Shown piece after piece: positions 6,902 to 14,874 of a DNA stretch of 38,823 nt (within the stretch, counting starts at the first letter, position 1; each line of letters begins with the position of its first letter). The notes under the pieces are model-generated. The model saw nothing but the letters and a program-made list of their open reading frames with translations. It had not been told where the DNA came from and ran no database searches. The stretch is from IMG/VR virus record IMGVR_UViG_3300027782_005306, positions 1 through 38,823 of that record; one strand, given 5' to 3'. Both the position numbers and the translations under genes were made by a program. This DNA comes from a virus.

Positions 6902-7538
6902 TCATATATTCAGAGGCAGCTAGATGCGCCTTTTCTAATGGATGAAGTGTTGGACTAATAGCATAGTTGTTATCCTTGCTCCAATCTAAAAACGTTTTTC
7001 CGTTAAAAGTAGTCATGTAGGGTTTAATATAATTTTGTAAATCTGTTATCGCTGGTGTAGTATGCCACTCGGTCTCAAAAATTAAATTATCTATGTAGGT
7101 CATTATAAACTTTTGATCATTTTGTTTTAAAGTATCAATCACTAATTTTATTGTCATCAAGGTTGTTAATTTATCACGATATTGACTATGTAGGTCTCTA
7201 TAGTAAGTTTTAGCTAAGTTATTAGTATCAACTGGCATTATGGTTTGCCAATTAGTGCCAAACCATGTAGGTTTATCCCCCCAATGGTCAAATCTATCTA
7301 TCCAAGTCCATCCAATTACAAACAGTGCTGGTTCACTGTTGGAGTAACTTAATACACGTTCAGCAATTTGTAGGTTACCACTACCGGGTCGAGCATAACA
7401 TTGATATTTGTATCCAAGATGGTCTGCTAATTTTGCAATATAAGTGGTTTTGCTAGGAATTGACGTGCCAGGTATACAAGTAGCGTCGGCTAAATCAGTG
7501 CCAAAGACAAAACTGCAACCAAAACTTTTTAGATTCAT
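6858..7538 (-). CDS. SGNH-hydrolase-like protein
   Basis: 226 residues. FGCSFVFGTDL at the N terminus corresponds to the SGNH block I (nucleophile Ser9 in GCSF), ARPGSGNLQIAERV to the Gly/Asn block, and the C-terminal TLHPLEKAHLAASEYM to the block V catalytic His. Phage members of this type are of unknown substrate; SGNH enzymes deacylate sugars or lipids. No signal peptide. No Shine-Dalgarno: TATAAT (7549-7544) ends 5 nt before the ATG, suggesting a leaderless message. Overlaps the methyltransferase tail-to-tail by 44 nt. Confidence 0.7.
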   Translation of the reverse strand: MNLKSFGCSFVFGTDLADATCIPGTSIPSKTTYIAKLADHLGYKYQCYARPGSGNLQIAERVLSYSNSEPALFVIGWTWIDRFDHWGDKPTWFGTNWQTIMPVDTNNLAKTYYRDLHSQYRDKLTTLMTIKLVIDTLKQNDQKFIMTYIDNLIFETEWHTTPAITDLQNYIKPYMTTFNGKTFLDWSKDNNYAISPTLHPLEKAHLAASEYMIKVFDKQKTNDPAQ

Positions 7539-7543
7539 AGGTA

Positions 7544-7549
7544 ATTATA
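7544..7549 (-). promoter_or_regulatory. TATAAT box directly before the SGNH gene
   Basis: TATAAT (7549-7544) is 5 nt from ATG 7538, within the near-palindrome AGGTATATAATTACCT. No good -35 is seen 16-18 nt upstream (AAACAG at best), so it may be an activator-dependent (middle-type) promoter. Confidence 0.45.
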
Positions 7550-7570
7550 TACCTACTTTTAGACGGCTGT

Positions 7571-8131
7571 TTAAATTATACCAGCGGCAGATTGAATGGC
7601 TCGAAGTGCTCGATCTTGTCGATTGTAATTGCTGACTACGGGCAAGCCTGCTGCTACACGCACTTCGTTGAGATCTTTTTCGTAACGCTCACGATAAGCT
7701 CTAGGAGTAAGTGGTACTACTTTATCAAATGCGTCACGGCTAAATGGAATTGATTTGCCGCGATAATGCATGGTCCAGGCTGAACTGTCAGCAAATTCGG
7801 TTAAGGTGCTTAGGTCGTCTAACAGTTGTTCCACTTGCCCACCGGCAGTGCTACGACGTCGGATTTCTACGTAAACTAAGTAACGATTGGGTTTGATTTC
7901 GCCTGGGCTACGGTCAGCATCTAGCACAAAGTCATAGCCTTTTTCAAACCAGTTCATCAGGTCTTTGGCAGCTTGATCAGCACGAATAAAGAAACTTAAT
8001 ACAATAATGTCATCATCGTCGCCCATTTTGCTTGTAAATTCATCCACATGGATCGTGGGCTTCATCAAGCCGTCCATGTCTTTAAAGCTCAGGCTTTCAA
8101 ATAGCAGGTTGTTGGAGAGTTTGTTGTGCAT
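7571..8131 (-). CDS. conserved phage protein, function unknown
   Basis: 186 residues from ATG 8131 (an in-frame ATG at 8149 would add six residues). An acidic GDDDDIIVLSFFI segment is followed by an alpha/beta region with PNRYLVYVEIRRRSTAG and a C-terminal basic helix-rich end (RAYRERYEKDLNEVRVAAG). It overlaps the preceding gene by 35 nt, and the two are probably translated together. From memory, similar gene pairs occur in T4-like cyanophages, with no known role. The combination of DDDD, VEIRRR and basic tail could fit a virion or nucleic-acid-binding protein, but that is speculation. Confidence 0.75.
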   Translation of the reverse strand: MHNKLSNNLLFESLSFKDMDGLMKPTIHVDEFTSKMGDDDDIIVLSFFIRADQAAKDLMNWFEKGYDFVLDADRSPGEIKPNRYLVYVEIRRRSTAGGQVEQLLDDLSTLTEFADSSAWTMHYRGKSIPFSRDAFDKVVPLTPRAYRERYEKDLNEVRVAAGLPVVSNYNRQDRALRAIQSAAGII

Positions 8132-8678
8132 TTTGGGCCTGTTGGTCATTTTGATAACTGTCTTGATCTAGATCCTGTTCGTAAGCATCGTCTAGGTCTG
8201 CTAGATCAATATCTTGATCTTCTAATTCTACCGAGCCTGTGCGGATATCGCTCATCAAGGCTTTGGGCATGGAAATTTCTACCAGCCATACTTTTTTCTC
8301 TATTAATCGAGCTTTTTTTGTACCTGGACGATAATCGCTAGGATCCTCAATCTTCATGGGCACTTTCATGTTGGTCTTTTTGTATTTGACTTCACAGTCA
8401 AACGGCAATAATCTACGTCCGCCTCTGGGATCTGGCATGAGCTTTCCGGGCCACATAAAAATGCAAGTCACACGATATTTGCTGATGGTCGGACCTTGTA
8501 CCAGTTCGCCAATTTGCCAGTTTTTAAACGCATATAAATCCAGCTCATCAAGCACACGCTCAAAGTCCAGCAGGGTTAGCAGGCTACCTTCGCTGAGATA
8601 GATATCCTGGATATTTTGGGCTACTTGCCAATAATCCTGCCCATCTTTGAATATTGCTTGGTCAATTGTTTTGCTCAT
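8097..8678 (-). CDS. conserved phage protein, probable structural or assembly role
   Basis: 193 residues. A recognisable conserved core runs YWQVAQNIQDIYLSEGSLLT, LLDFERVLDELDLYAFKNW, YRVTCIFMWPGKLMPDPRGG and VWLVEISMPKALMSDI, ending in an acidic and Gln-rich low-complexity tail (about 160-193). I recall this core from T4-like cyanophages as a conserved protein without assigned function. No Shine-Dalgarno is present; a TAAATA box ends exactly 5 nt before the ATG, suggesting late, leaderless expression. It overlaps the downstream gene by 35 nt. Confidence 0.78.
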   Translation of the reverse strand: MSKTIDQAIFKDGQDYWQVAQNIQDIYLSEGSLLTLLDFERVLDELDLYAFKNWQIGELVQGPTISKYRVTCIFMWPGKLMPDPRGGRRLLPFDCEVKYKKTNMKVPMKIEDPSDYRPGTKKARLIEKKVWLVEISMPKALMSDIRTGSVELEDQDIDLADLDDAYEQDLDQDSYQNDQQAQNAQQTLQQPAI

Positions 8679-8683
8679 ACGAT

Positions 8684-8690
8684 TATTTAT
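8684..8690 (-). promoter_or_regulatory. late-type promoter positioned for a leaderless message
   Basis: ATAAATA (8690-8684) on the minus strand, then 5 nt, then ATG 8678. With T4 late spacing the start site would be the A of the ATG. Confidence 0.55.
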
Positions 8691-8795
8691 GGTGATTTGG
8701 TCTGTGTGTAGACTTTGAAGAATTTGAGTGCGTCTAATACTTATGCCGTTTTAGAATCATTTACTACCCACACTAAATTCTAGCCCGCAACACCG

Positions 8796-8822
8796 TAAAT
8801 ACCTAGGACAGCAGGGTGCTGT
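8796..8822 (+). promoter_or_regulatory. late-type promoter and 5' hairpin of phoH leader
   Basis: TAAATA (8796-8801, preceded by CG) is followed 6 nt later by a perfect hairpin, ACAGCA GGG TGCTGT (8808-8822). A transcript started at the usual distance would begin with this hairpin. ATG is 20 nt further on, without a Shine-Dalgarno sequence. Confidence 0.45.
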
Positions 8823-8841
8823 TAGAAGTAACTCAACTACA

Positions 8842-9588
8842 ATGGAGTATAAATTGAGTAGACAAAGAGCAGCAAAATCACAAAAAAGTCGTATGACATT
8901 CCAAGAAAATACAATCCGCTTCGATCAAGCAAAACCAGTAAAGCAAAGGCCCATTGATATCGTGCCCAGAACACGCAATCAAGAACGCTTGGTATTGGCT
9001 TTACAAAGTGCAGATCAGCCGATTGTGATCACAGCAGGGCCAGCAGGAACCGGGAAAACATATTTGGCCATGCTAGCGGCAGTAAAAGCATTTAGAGCAG
9101 GTGAAGTAGATCGTATAGTATTAACACGGCCAGCAGTGGGTGTTGAGGACGAAAAGCACGGGTTCTTGCCCGGTGACTTGAATCAAAAGATGGATCCATG
9201 GGTTCGCCCATTAACTGATATACTGAGAGAGTACTATCGTCAGCCTGACATCCAGGCTATGATAGAGGAGCAAAAGATAGAGATTGCCCCGCTCGCTTTC
9301 ATGCGAGGTCGTACTTTCAAAAGTGCTTATATTATAGCTGATGAGATGCAGAACGCAACTCCTAGTCAGTGCAAAATGCTGATGACCCGTATCGGTGAAG
9401 GCTCAAAAATAGTAATCACGGGCGACGTAGAACAGGCGGATCGCAACCGCGGCAACAACGGTCTGATGGACCTATGCCAAAGATTGCAGGAAGGGGGTGT
9501 AAAGGGAATAGCTGTGTGTCATTTAGACAATCGAGACATACAGCGACATGCTATCATTGATAGTGTGTTACGCCTTTATGCTGACTGA
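8842..9588 (+). CDS. phoH: PhoH-like ATPase
   Basis: 248 residues. After a basic N-terminal tail comes the PhoH core: RTRNQERLVLAL, Walker A GPAGTGKT (66-73), VLTRPAVGVEDEKHGFLPGD, Walker B in YIIADEMQNATP, and the sensor-like KIVITGDVEQADR. PhoH is a phosphate-starvation-related RecA/helicase-fold ATPase frequent in marine T-even-like phages; its role in infection is unresolved (RNA handling has been suggested for bacterial relatives). No Shine-Dalgarno at ATG 8842; an in-frame ATG at 8899 exists but would remove the basic tail. Its 3' end overlaps the convergent HAD gene by 13 nt. Confidence 0.93.
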   Translation: MEYKLSRQRAAKSQKSRMTFQENTIRFDQAKPVKQRPIDIVPRTRNQERLVLALQSADQPIVITAGPAGTGKTYLAMLAAVKAFRAGEVDRIVLTRPAVGVEDEKHGFLPGDLNQKMDPWVRPLTDILREYYRQPDIQAMIEEQKIEIAPLAFMRGRTFKSAYIIADEMQNATPSQCKMLMTRIGEGSKIVITGDVEQADRNRGNNGLMDLCQRLQEGGVKGIAVCHLDNRDIQRHAIIDSVLRLYAD

Positions 9589-10187
9589 CCTGTAACTACC
9601 TCGTAAATGTGCTTCCAATTTTTTACGAGGGTTACACCAGGATGATAGTGAGTCATGTTGTGGCCGTGTTCTATAAGTAGCGGATTAAGACCATACTTAT
9701 AACCGGCCTCAGCATTTTCTGGTTTATCTTCAATCCAATGGAATCCGGTGCCTTCATATTCTTCTAGGGCTTCGTCTTTATGAGCACCAGTGTCCAAACA
9801 TACAATCCGTTCAAATGTATGCTCGCCAAACAACTTGCTTAGATTCATTTCACGGAGTCGTTGTGCATTTGGATCTAAACTTAAGGATGTGATACAGTGG
9901 AACCTGTAACCGTGTTCTTCGACCAATCTTTTGACATAGTACATGGCATCACGTTGGGCGGGTAAGAAACCAATTGCGGCACTTTCGTTAAAAAGACGTA
10001 TGAGTTTGACCACCTGTTCTCTTGGAATGCCGTAGCGTACTGCCATGTCGTAATTGAGTTTACTGCCAGGAACTTCCTCAAATCCGTGTTCCTGCATCCA
10101 TACATTAAAAGCCCATTCCCAATCTAACAAACAACCGTCAGCATCGGTTAGGATAAGTTTTTTTCTATTTCTATATTTCGATTTCAT
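9576..10187 (-). CDS. HAD-superfamily phosphatase (5'-nucleotidase-like)
   Basis: 203 residues from ATG 10187. HAD motif I is LTDADGCLLDWEW (Asp15 nucleophile, Asp17 acid), motif II is the ITSLS segment, and motif IV is IEDKPENAEAG. The helical cap between motifs I and II and overall size resemble phage 5'(3')-deoxyribonucleotidases or imidazoleglycerol-type HAD proteins. It may dephosphorylate nucleotides for the phage pool, which is inference. The start is the only sensible one because the upstream promoter's TATAAT ends 6 nt before it; no Shine-Dalgarno, so a leaderless mRNA is likely. Confidence 0.82.
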   Translation of the reverse strand: MKSKYRNRKKLILTDADGCLLDWEWAFNVWMQEHGFEEVPGSKLNYDMAVRYGIPREQVVKLIRLFNESAAIGFLPAQRDAMYYVKRLVEEHGYRFHCITSLSLDPNAQRLREMNLSKLFGEHTFERIVCLDTGAHKDEALEEYEGTGFHWIEDKPENAEAGYKYGLNPLLIEHGHNMTHYHPGVTLVKNWKHIYEVVTGQSA

Positions 10188-10193
10188 AGTATT

Positions 10194-10222
10194 ATTATAC
10201 TTGAAATGGAATTTATGGTCAA
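10194..10222 (-). promoter_or_regulatory. sigma70-type promoter giving a leaderless HAD message
   Basis: TTGACC (10222-10217), 17-nt spacer, TATAAT (10199-10194), then 6 nt to ATG 10187. The -35 overlaps the stop of the SDR gene. The predicted +1 is the A of the ATG. Shares ATTTCAAGTATAAT with the promoter at 31062-31090. Confidence 0.85.
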
Positions 10223-10854
10223 CCGAAGTTAAGAATAGTACCGTTTGGGTAGTAGATTTTACCATTTAAATCAGTGGTATGTTCAATTAGTTTGACAATT
10301 TTGATAGCTTTATCTACATCATCCTTGTTTCCAACTGATTCTGGATTAATACCAAAAAAGGTAGCTGGAAAATTTTGTGCAAATGATTTCATAATGCATC
10401 CGTTGGTAAATTTGTTACCAATATAATCGGCAAATCCAACTTGTGTAGCTATTGGATTAGATATTAGCTCTGATAGCATCCACCCAATTTTGGTAGTGCT
10501 CGATATCTTATTTTTTAACGAGTGTATTAGATAAAATGGAAACTGACAGGCTACAAAATAGCTTTGTTGCCAATCTTTAAAACTTTGTATTTGATTTTGA
10601 TTAAACTTTGTTTGAGTTAGTGCTGACGCATTATGATTAAAAAATATTAAATCTAAATTGGGCAAATTTGAGATTATATCGCGTAGGTCTTGTAATTTTA
10701 ATTCGTGCCAATTAATAGAAATTACTGTGACATTTGGGTTGGTGACTTGTTGCGATCCAGTAATTAAATAAACGTGGTATCCTGCCTGTACTAACTGTTC
10801 CGTTATTTTGCTACCAAATTTTGATCCGCCACCGGTGATCAAGCAATTTTTCAT
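10219..10854 (-). CDS. short-chain dehydrogenase/reductase
   Basis: 211 residues with SDR landmarks: nucleotide-binding TGGGSKFG (7-14) near the N terminus, FFNHNAS in the NNAG position, a Ser in IGWMLSEL, and ADYIGNKF giving the catalytic Tyr-x-x-x-Lys. Substrate unknown. It is short for a classical SDR (about 250) but complete in its active site. It overlaps the upstream radical SAM gene by ATGA (10851-10854), so it belongs to that operon and may act on the same product. AT-rich like the two radical SAM genes beside it, suggesting that the three were acquired together. Confidence 0.78.
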   Translation of the reverse strand: MKNCLITGGGSKFGSKITEQLVQAGYHVYLITGSQQVTNPNVTVISINWHELKLQDLRDIISNLPNLDLIFFNHNASALTQTKFNQNQIQSFKDWQQSYFVACQFPFYLIHSLKNKISSTTKIGWMLSELISNPIATQVGFADYIGNKFTNGCIMKSFAQNFPATFFGINPESVGNKDDVDKAIKIVKLIEHTTDLNGKIYYPNGTILNFG

Positions 10855-11993
10855 ATGTTTAACTCACTAAAAATATTACGCCAATTGGTATTACGAAGAT
10901 GATCTAGTTGATCAAAATACTTAATGTATCCTATATTGTCTTCTACTGGCAATTGTAACTCTGTTCGGCATCGTAAAATGTTATAGTATGAATTGGATTG
11001 CGGAGTCACCAATCCCGAAGCAAGTAATTTTTCTAGACGAGCAAGTGTTTTTTCTTTTAACTCTGGCCCAGCATTGCGAGATAGTAAGTAACTATGCCCT
11101 TCTAATTGATTAATAGTAATGTCCGTAACATTGTGATTAACTATAAAATATTCAATATTATCAAAAATCGTAGCTAAACTTCCAATAAAAAATACAGAAT
11201 TGAGCCGCAGATCATGTCCTAATTTTTTTATGTTTTCAAGATTATCAGTAAACTTAGCCCAATTGCCACCGTTACGAATATATTCAAATCTTTTACTATT
11301 TGCTTCTGCACTAACAGTCCATAGTACATTTTTAAATTTCTTAATTTCGGCGAATACAAGATTGTTGTCATTTGCTACACTGATATTAGAATTAACTCTT
11401 AGTGGTAGTTCTTTATTTTCTATTTGTGCTAATAGCGTAGCATTATGTTTGATTAGTAAAGGTTCGCCGCCGGAAAAGTAAATCTCCTTCATTACATATT
11501 GATTCTTTACAATCATCTCAATAATTTTATCAATATTTGCTGTACTTGACTTACGTACTGTTATGTTTTGTTCTTCGGCAATTAAACTGCTTTGTGAGGG
11601 ATTGCAGTATACACATTTAAAATTACAAGTATTATTCCAATGTAGGTCGATGCCGTGTAGTTCAAATGCCTGGGTATTTTCGTAATCGATGTCAAAACTT
11701 TTAAACATTGGATTATAATGATTTCTTAAATCATAATGCTCACCCCGGGTGGTAAGTTTGTGACATCCAGAACAATTTGTATTTAATTTGTCGGCCAGCA
11801 AATCATCTTTAATAGATTTAATTTTATTGTTGTTTAAAATATCTTCTATACTGGTTTCATTGATATTTCCAAAAGCTGACCCTTTGGAACAAGTTCTAAT
11901 ATCACCGGTTGACCATACTTCAAAGTGATTCCACGGCACAGCACAAAAATGTTGTGATTGCTTAAACAACCAAAATTTTTTTTTAGGATTCAT
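10851..11993 (-). CDS. radical SAM enzyme with additional Cys-rich N-terminal region
   Basis: 380 residues. The radical SAM [4Fe-4S] motif is CNFKCVYC (123-130), followed by EIYFSGGEPLL (GGE motif binding SAM). The N-terminal part carries Cys17, Cys35 and the pair CSGC (74-77), arranged like a SPASM or twitch auxiliary-cluster region moved before the core. The C terminus ends LDHLRNTNWRNIF, very like the end of the radical SAM protein at 27950-29341. Function unknown; relatives modify peptides or small molecules. The start overlaps the 96-aa gene by 11 nt and the stop overlaps the SDR gene by 4 nt. Confidence 0.82.
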   Translation of the reverse strand: MNPKKKFWLFKQSQHFCAVPWNHFEVWSTGDIRTCSKGSAFGNINETSIEDILNNNKIKSIKDDLLADKLNTNCSGCHKLTTRGEHYDLRNHYNPMFKSFDIDYENTQAFELHGIDLHWNNTCNFKCVYCNPSQSSLIAEEQNITVRKSSTANIDKIIEMIVKNQYVMKEIYFSGGEPLLIKHNATLLAQIENKELPLRVNSNISVANDNNLVFAEIKKFKNVLWTVSAEANSKRFEYIRNGGNWAKFTDNLENIKKLGHDLRLNSVFFIGSLATIFDNIEYFIVNHNVTDITINQLEGHSYLLSRNAGPELKEKTLARLEKLLASGLVTPQSNSYYNILRCRTELQLPVEDNIGYIKYFDQLDHLRNTNWRNIFSELNI

Positions 11994-12273
11994 TTTTTAC
12001 AGCCTCGGTTTTGATATCAACAGGATGCCCGTTTTCTCTTAATAATCTTTCCATGATAGCAGGATAAAATGGATAGTAATAACCTACAATACGATCCCAA
12101 TCTTTAGGAATGGTTGTATCACGCAAGGCGGCCTTGATAACTTTTTGTTCTTTAAAGTCTAGAATTACGCTAGCAGTTTGCGAATCTTTAGTTCTAACTC
12201 GGGTAGCCACAGTCATTCCTTCATCGATTTTACCATTGGCCTGGTAATAGTAGGTTAACATTAAGTATCTCAT
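11983..12273 (-). CDS. conserved phage protein between two radical SAM genes
   Basis: 96 residues beginning MRYLMLTYYYQANGKIDEGM. Contains VILDFKEQKVIKA and TIPKDWDRIVGYYYPFYPAI, an alpha/beta pattern without Cys or signal peptide. From memory, similar proteins occur in T4-like cyanophages near the clamp-loader genes, so it is probably an old phage gene rather than a partner of the radical SAM enzymes. AAGGAT precedes the ATG; its start overlaps the stop of the upstream radical SAM gene and its end overlaps the next radical SAM gene by 11 nt. Function unknown. Confidence 0.75.
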   Translation of the reverse strand: MRYLMLTYYYQANGKIDEGMTVATRVRTKDSQTASVILDFKEQKVIKAALRDTTIPKDWDRIVGYYYPFYPAIMERLLRENGHPVDIKTEAVKNES

Positions 12274-13406
12274 ATAGCATAATCCTTTTGGTATTTTTTC
12301 ATAATTGAGTTATATGTATCTAAATTCTTAGCCTTGGGCGCACAAAGTCCACACAAGCAATTGTATTTTTTACATTGTATTACCGGCAAGGTGTGTGTGT
12401 CAAGTTGTTTTGTTAATTTAGATAATATTTCTTTGGTATTATTTAAATTTCCAATTGGTCCTACAGAACCATCGAAGTTCATCTTGCAATCTTTGTTAAC
12501 GTACACTTCTCCATTGACTTGTTTAACGTACAGGAAAAAATGATTAACACTACAATACCAATCAGGAAATTTATTGTCAACATAAAAATGTCGTTGTCGA
12601 TAGTTTTGGTCTGTACAGGTTTGCCGGCCGCCACAACATGCCCTGCCGACGTCAGTTAAATTTGATTGTACTTTATCTTTTAAAAGGTCAGTATTTTTAC
12701 CAAAAGTTTTTGTTTGGTATAGATTATCAAACCATTGTACTTGAAACTCATTATAGATTCTATTGCCGTCTATTCCTGCGTTACCATCGAGTTGTCTCGG
12801 CAATATTTTAATATCATTTTGTGTTAACCACTCAATCATACCAGTAGCGTCTTGAAAATGTTCATTTTCCTGATGCATAAGAACTACACATTTTTGTCTC
12901 TTGCCCGATTGTTTAATTGTTAACAAATTGTCTTTAAATTGTTGTTTTTGTCGATCTGTGCTTTCTGTATGATAGCTTACGGTAAATTCATCAATCAACG
13001 GTATAATTTGTTTCAGTTTTTTGTCAGATATAATAGCATTAGTTGTAGTAGTGACTGTTAGATGCCAACGGTCACAGTACGGTTGATATTTTTTTCTAAC
13101 TTGACTTAAGATTTTAACAATGTCTGGATGATGCAAACTTTCACCACCGTATACATTAAGAATTACATATTTAATACCTTTAGGTTTTGTATTCATATAC
13201 AAATCCACGTACTCAAACATGAAGTCAATTGAATCTAAGCATTCTGATATTGGGGGATGTTTGGTGCTGTTATCATGGCTGCCATATAATCCAGTATCGC
13301 AATAGCTACAATCAAGATTACACTTCATTGTTAATTCCCAATCCAATAAAAAGCTAATTCTGTTGTTGGGATCTATTGCAGGTTCAAGAACTTCAAAGTC
13401 GGGCAT
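12270..13406 (-). CDS. radical SAM enzyme with C-terminal SPASM-like Cys cluster
   Basis: 378 residues. The radical SAM motif is CNLDCSYC (29-36) and the GGE equivalent is NVYGGESLHHP. The chain continues as a TIM-type barrel (VTTTTNAI, VVLMHQEN) and ends in a Cys-rich region: ACCGGRQTC, WYCSVNH, NKDCKMNF and CKKYNCLCGLC, enough ligands for two auxiliary clusters. Such enzymes commonly modify peptides, but no precursor peptide is evident here. TAATG overlap with the clamp-loader gene and ATGA overlap with the 96-aa gene. Substrate unknown. Confidence 0.83.
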   Translation of the reverse strand: MPDFEVLEPAIDPNNRISFLLDWELTMKCNLDCSYCDTGLYGSHDNSTKHPPISECLDSIDFMFEYVDLYMNTKPKGIKYVILNVYGGESLHHPDIVKILSQVRKKYQPYCDRWHLTVTTTTNAIISDKKLKQIIPLIDEFTVSYHTESTDRQKQQFKDNLLTIKQSGKRQKCVVLMHQENEHFQDATGMIEWLTQNDIKILPRQLDGNAGIDGNRIYNEFQVQWFDNLYQTKTFGKNTDLLKDKVQSNLTDVGRACCGGRQTCTDQNYRQRHFYVDNKFPDWYCSVNHFFLYVKQVNGEVYVNKDCKMNFDGSVGPIGNLNNTKEILSKLTKQLDTHTLPVIQCKKYNCLCGLCAPKAKNLDTYNSIMKKYQKDYAI

Positions 13407-14326
13407 TACAAGTTGCTCAGTTCACACAGGGTGGCACTTAAATTAATTTCTTGATCAGCTACTAGCGGAACATTTACCAACCCATTGCGAATAATAATAA
13501 TTGCTTGATCTTGTTTATGTGGATCGGTTGACCACAAATCTAAATTATCATACATCCAACGGAATATTTCATCGGCTTCTTCCGGAGTACTTTGTTGGCA
13601 CATTAATTTTCGTGCTTCGATTATTTTACCTGACTTAAACAAATCTACACAATCTAATTTCCAATCACCCACACTTTTATCTGTTGTGTTAGGTGCATTT
13701 AGTTGGCCTGTTTGACTGTTTTGTTGTAGTAACTGTAGACATTTGCGCAAGTCAGGATAGGTAGCACGAACATAACTGTCCAAGGTATCAATATCAAACT
13801 CTATACCTTCTGTGACCAACACCGTGGCCGCACGGGCTGTAAACTCTGTGTGATCTGTTTTTAGGATATGTAACTGTTGGAGTCTTGAATGTAAGGGTGG
13901 AATAATTTTGTTAGGATAGTTACAGGTTAAAATAAAGCGGACGCTATGACTGTAGTCTTCCATTAGATTACGCAAGGCTGGTTGAACACTTTGCGGATTC
14001 ATATAATCTGCTTCGTCAATAAACACAACCTTAAACTTACCGTATGGCATGGTTTGACAAAACGAGATCAGTTTGTCTACCCACTCAATTTTACGGGCTT
14101 CTTTACTACCATTGGCATATAGCACATCGTACTCATCTACACCAAGCTCGTTAATCAACATCTTACCTAAAGTAGTTTTACCGGTACCTGGACTACCACT
14201 AAACAACAGATTTGGAATGCTACCGTCTTTAATCCACGACTCAACTTGTTGCCGTTGATTATCATCTACAAATACATATCCGTCTACGGTTTTTGGCCTG
14301 TATTTCTCTATCCAAAGTTCTTTCAT
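13406..14326 (-). CDS. sliding-clamp loader ATPase (T4 gp44 / RFC small-subunit type)
   Basis: 306 residues. MKELWIEKYRPKTVDGYV is the usual RFC-box start; Walker A is GSPGTGKT (44-51), Walker B KVVFIDEADYMN, and FILTCNYPNKIIPPLHSRLQ supplies sensor 1 and the SRC-like motif. The C-terminal collar domain follows. It would open and load the phage sliding clamp at primer ends. No gp62-type partner or clamp gene is in the window. ATGA overlap with the preceding 62-aa gene. Typical of T4-like replication modules. Confidence 0.93.
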   Translation of the reverse strand: MKELWIEKYRPKTVDGYVFVDDNQRQQVESWIKDGSIPNLLFSGSPGTGKTTLGKMLINELGVDEYDVLYANGSKEARKIEWVDKLISFCQTMPYGKFKVVFIDEADYMNPQSVQPALRNLMEDYSHSVRFILTCNYPNKIIPPLHSRLQQLHILKTDHTEFTARAATVLVTEGIEFDIDTLDSYVRATYPDLRKCLQLLQQNSQTGQLNAPNTTDKSVGDWKLDCVDLFKSGKIIEARKLMCQQSTPEEADEIFRWMYDNLDLWSTDPHKQDQAIIIIRNGLVNVPLVADQEINLSATLCELSNL

Positions 14327-14511
14327 ACTAGCTCTTCGGCCACGCCCAATAGTTCTGCTGTTAACAACAGACCAGCAGCAATTTGTAAATCATAGTAGGC
14401 CAAGAAATAACAAGCCACAATACGCAGGCCGCTCTTGACAAAACTGATGGTGCGATGTTTAATAGGGTGTGGATGTGCCACTTGTGTTTTAGTAGGTCTA
14501 GTTAATGCCAT
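14323..14511 (-). CDS. small conserved membrane protein
   Basis: 62 residues: a basic N terminus (MALTRPTKTQVAHPHPIKHR) followed by two weakly separated hydrophobic stretches (about 23-40 and 44-60, ending LLGVAEELV). A good AAGGA ribosome site precedes ATG 14511, and the stop overlaps the clamp-loader start (ATGA). From memory, proteins with this PHPIKHR N terminus and a membrane C terminus are conserved beside clamp-loader genes in aquatic T4-like phages. Function unknown. Confidence 0.78.
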   Translation of the reverse strand: MALTRPTKTQVAHPHPIKHRTISFVKSGLRIVACYFLAYYDLQIAAGLLLTAELLGVAEELV

Positions 14512-14512
14512 T

Positions 14513-14692
14513 TTATTTTCCTTTAAAAAAATTAATTAAATTTGTAAATCGTGTTTTTACTGCTGATAAATCGATTATGGCAGGATGATACGGGCAACGA
14601 CCTTGCCGGTAATCACATGCGGGGGTATATTCTCTCCCGCAGGTCTTGCAATCTATTTTTTTAGAACTTCCATTAGTCTTTGTTGTTCCCAT
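14513..14692 (-). CDS. 59-aa zinc-finger-like protein
   Basis: A 59-codon frame that overlaps the end of the next gene upstream by 40 nt. It encodes MGTTKTNGSSKKIDC, then CKTCGREYTPACDYRQGRC and CPYHP: a C-x2-C-x7-C-x6-C pattern (with His three residues later) that looks like a zinc ribbon, followed by a basic helical tail ending FKGK. GGAG lies 6 nt before ATG 14692, and the TAA is 1 nt before the next ATG. Frame, ribosome site and Cys pattern together make it a convincing gene. Nucleic-acid binding is a plausible role, not shown. Confidence 0.75.
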   Translation of the reverse strand: MGTTKTNGSSKKIDCKTCGREYTPACDYRQGRCPYHPAIIDLSAVKTRFTNLINFFKGK

Positions 14693-14874
14693 TCTTCTTC
14701 TCCAGCAAAGGTTGGTAACTCTTTATACTCATCCTCTAACCAACATTTTAACATATACAATTCATGTTTGCAAGAGCGACTGGTAAAACCATCGTTATAA
14801 GGACTATGTATTTCGACCAAACTCGTGCGTATAACAGAATAGGCTGAGTCTATATCGGGTTTAAGGAATCCCAT
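14653..14874 (-). CDS. conserved small phage protein
   Basis: 73 residues starting MGFLKPDIDSAYSVIRTSLV, with SPYNDGFTSRSCKHELYMLK and ending EEEWEQQRLMEVLKK. Soluble, acidic and mostly helical. TAATG overlap with the 49-aa gene upstream and a 40-nt overlap with the zinc-finger-like gene downstream show translational coupling. I recall this KPDIDSAYSV family from T4-like phages of aquatic bacteria, with no function assigned. Confidence 0.78.
   Translation of the reverse strand: MGFLKPDIDSAYSVIRTSLVEIHSPYNDGFTSRSCKHELYMLKCWLEDEYKELPTFAGEEEWEQQRLMEVLKK

Noticed and set aside
12270-12273. Idea that the 96-aa gene between the radical SAM genes is a RiPP precursor
   Set aside because: It lacks Cys and a leader/core pattern, has a globular alpha/beta composition, and resembles a conserved phage protein found without radical SAM neighbours.
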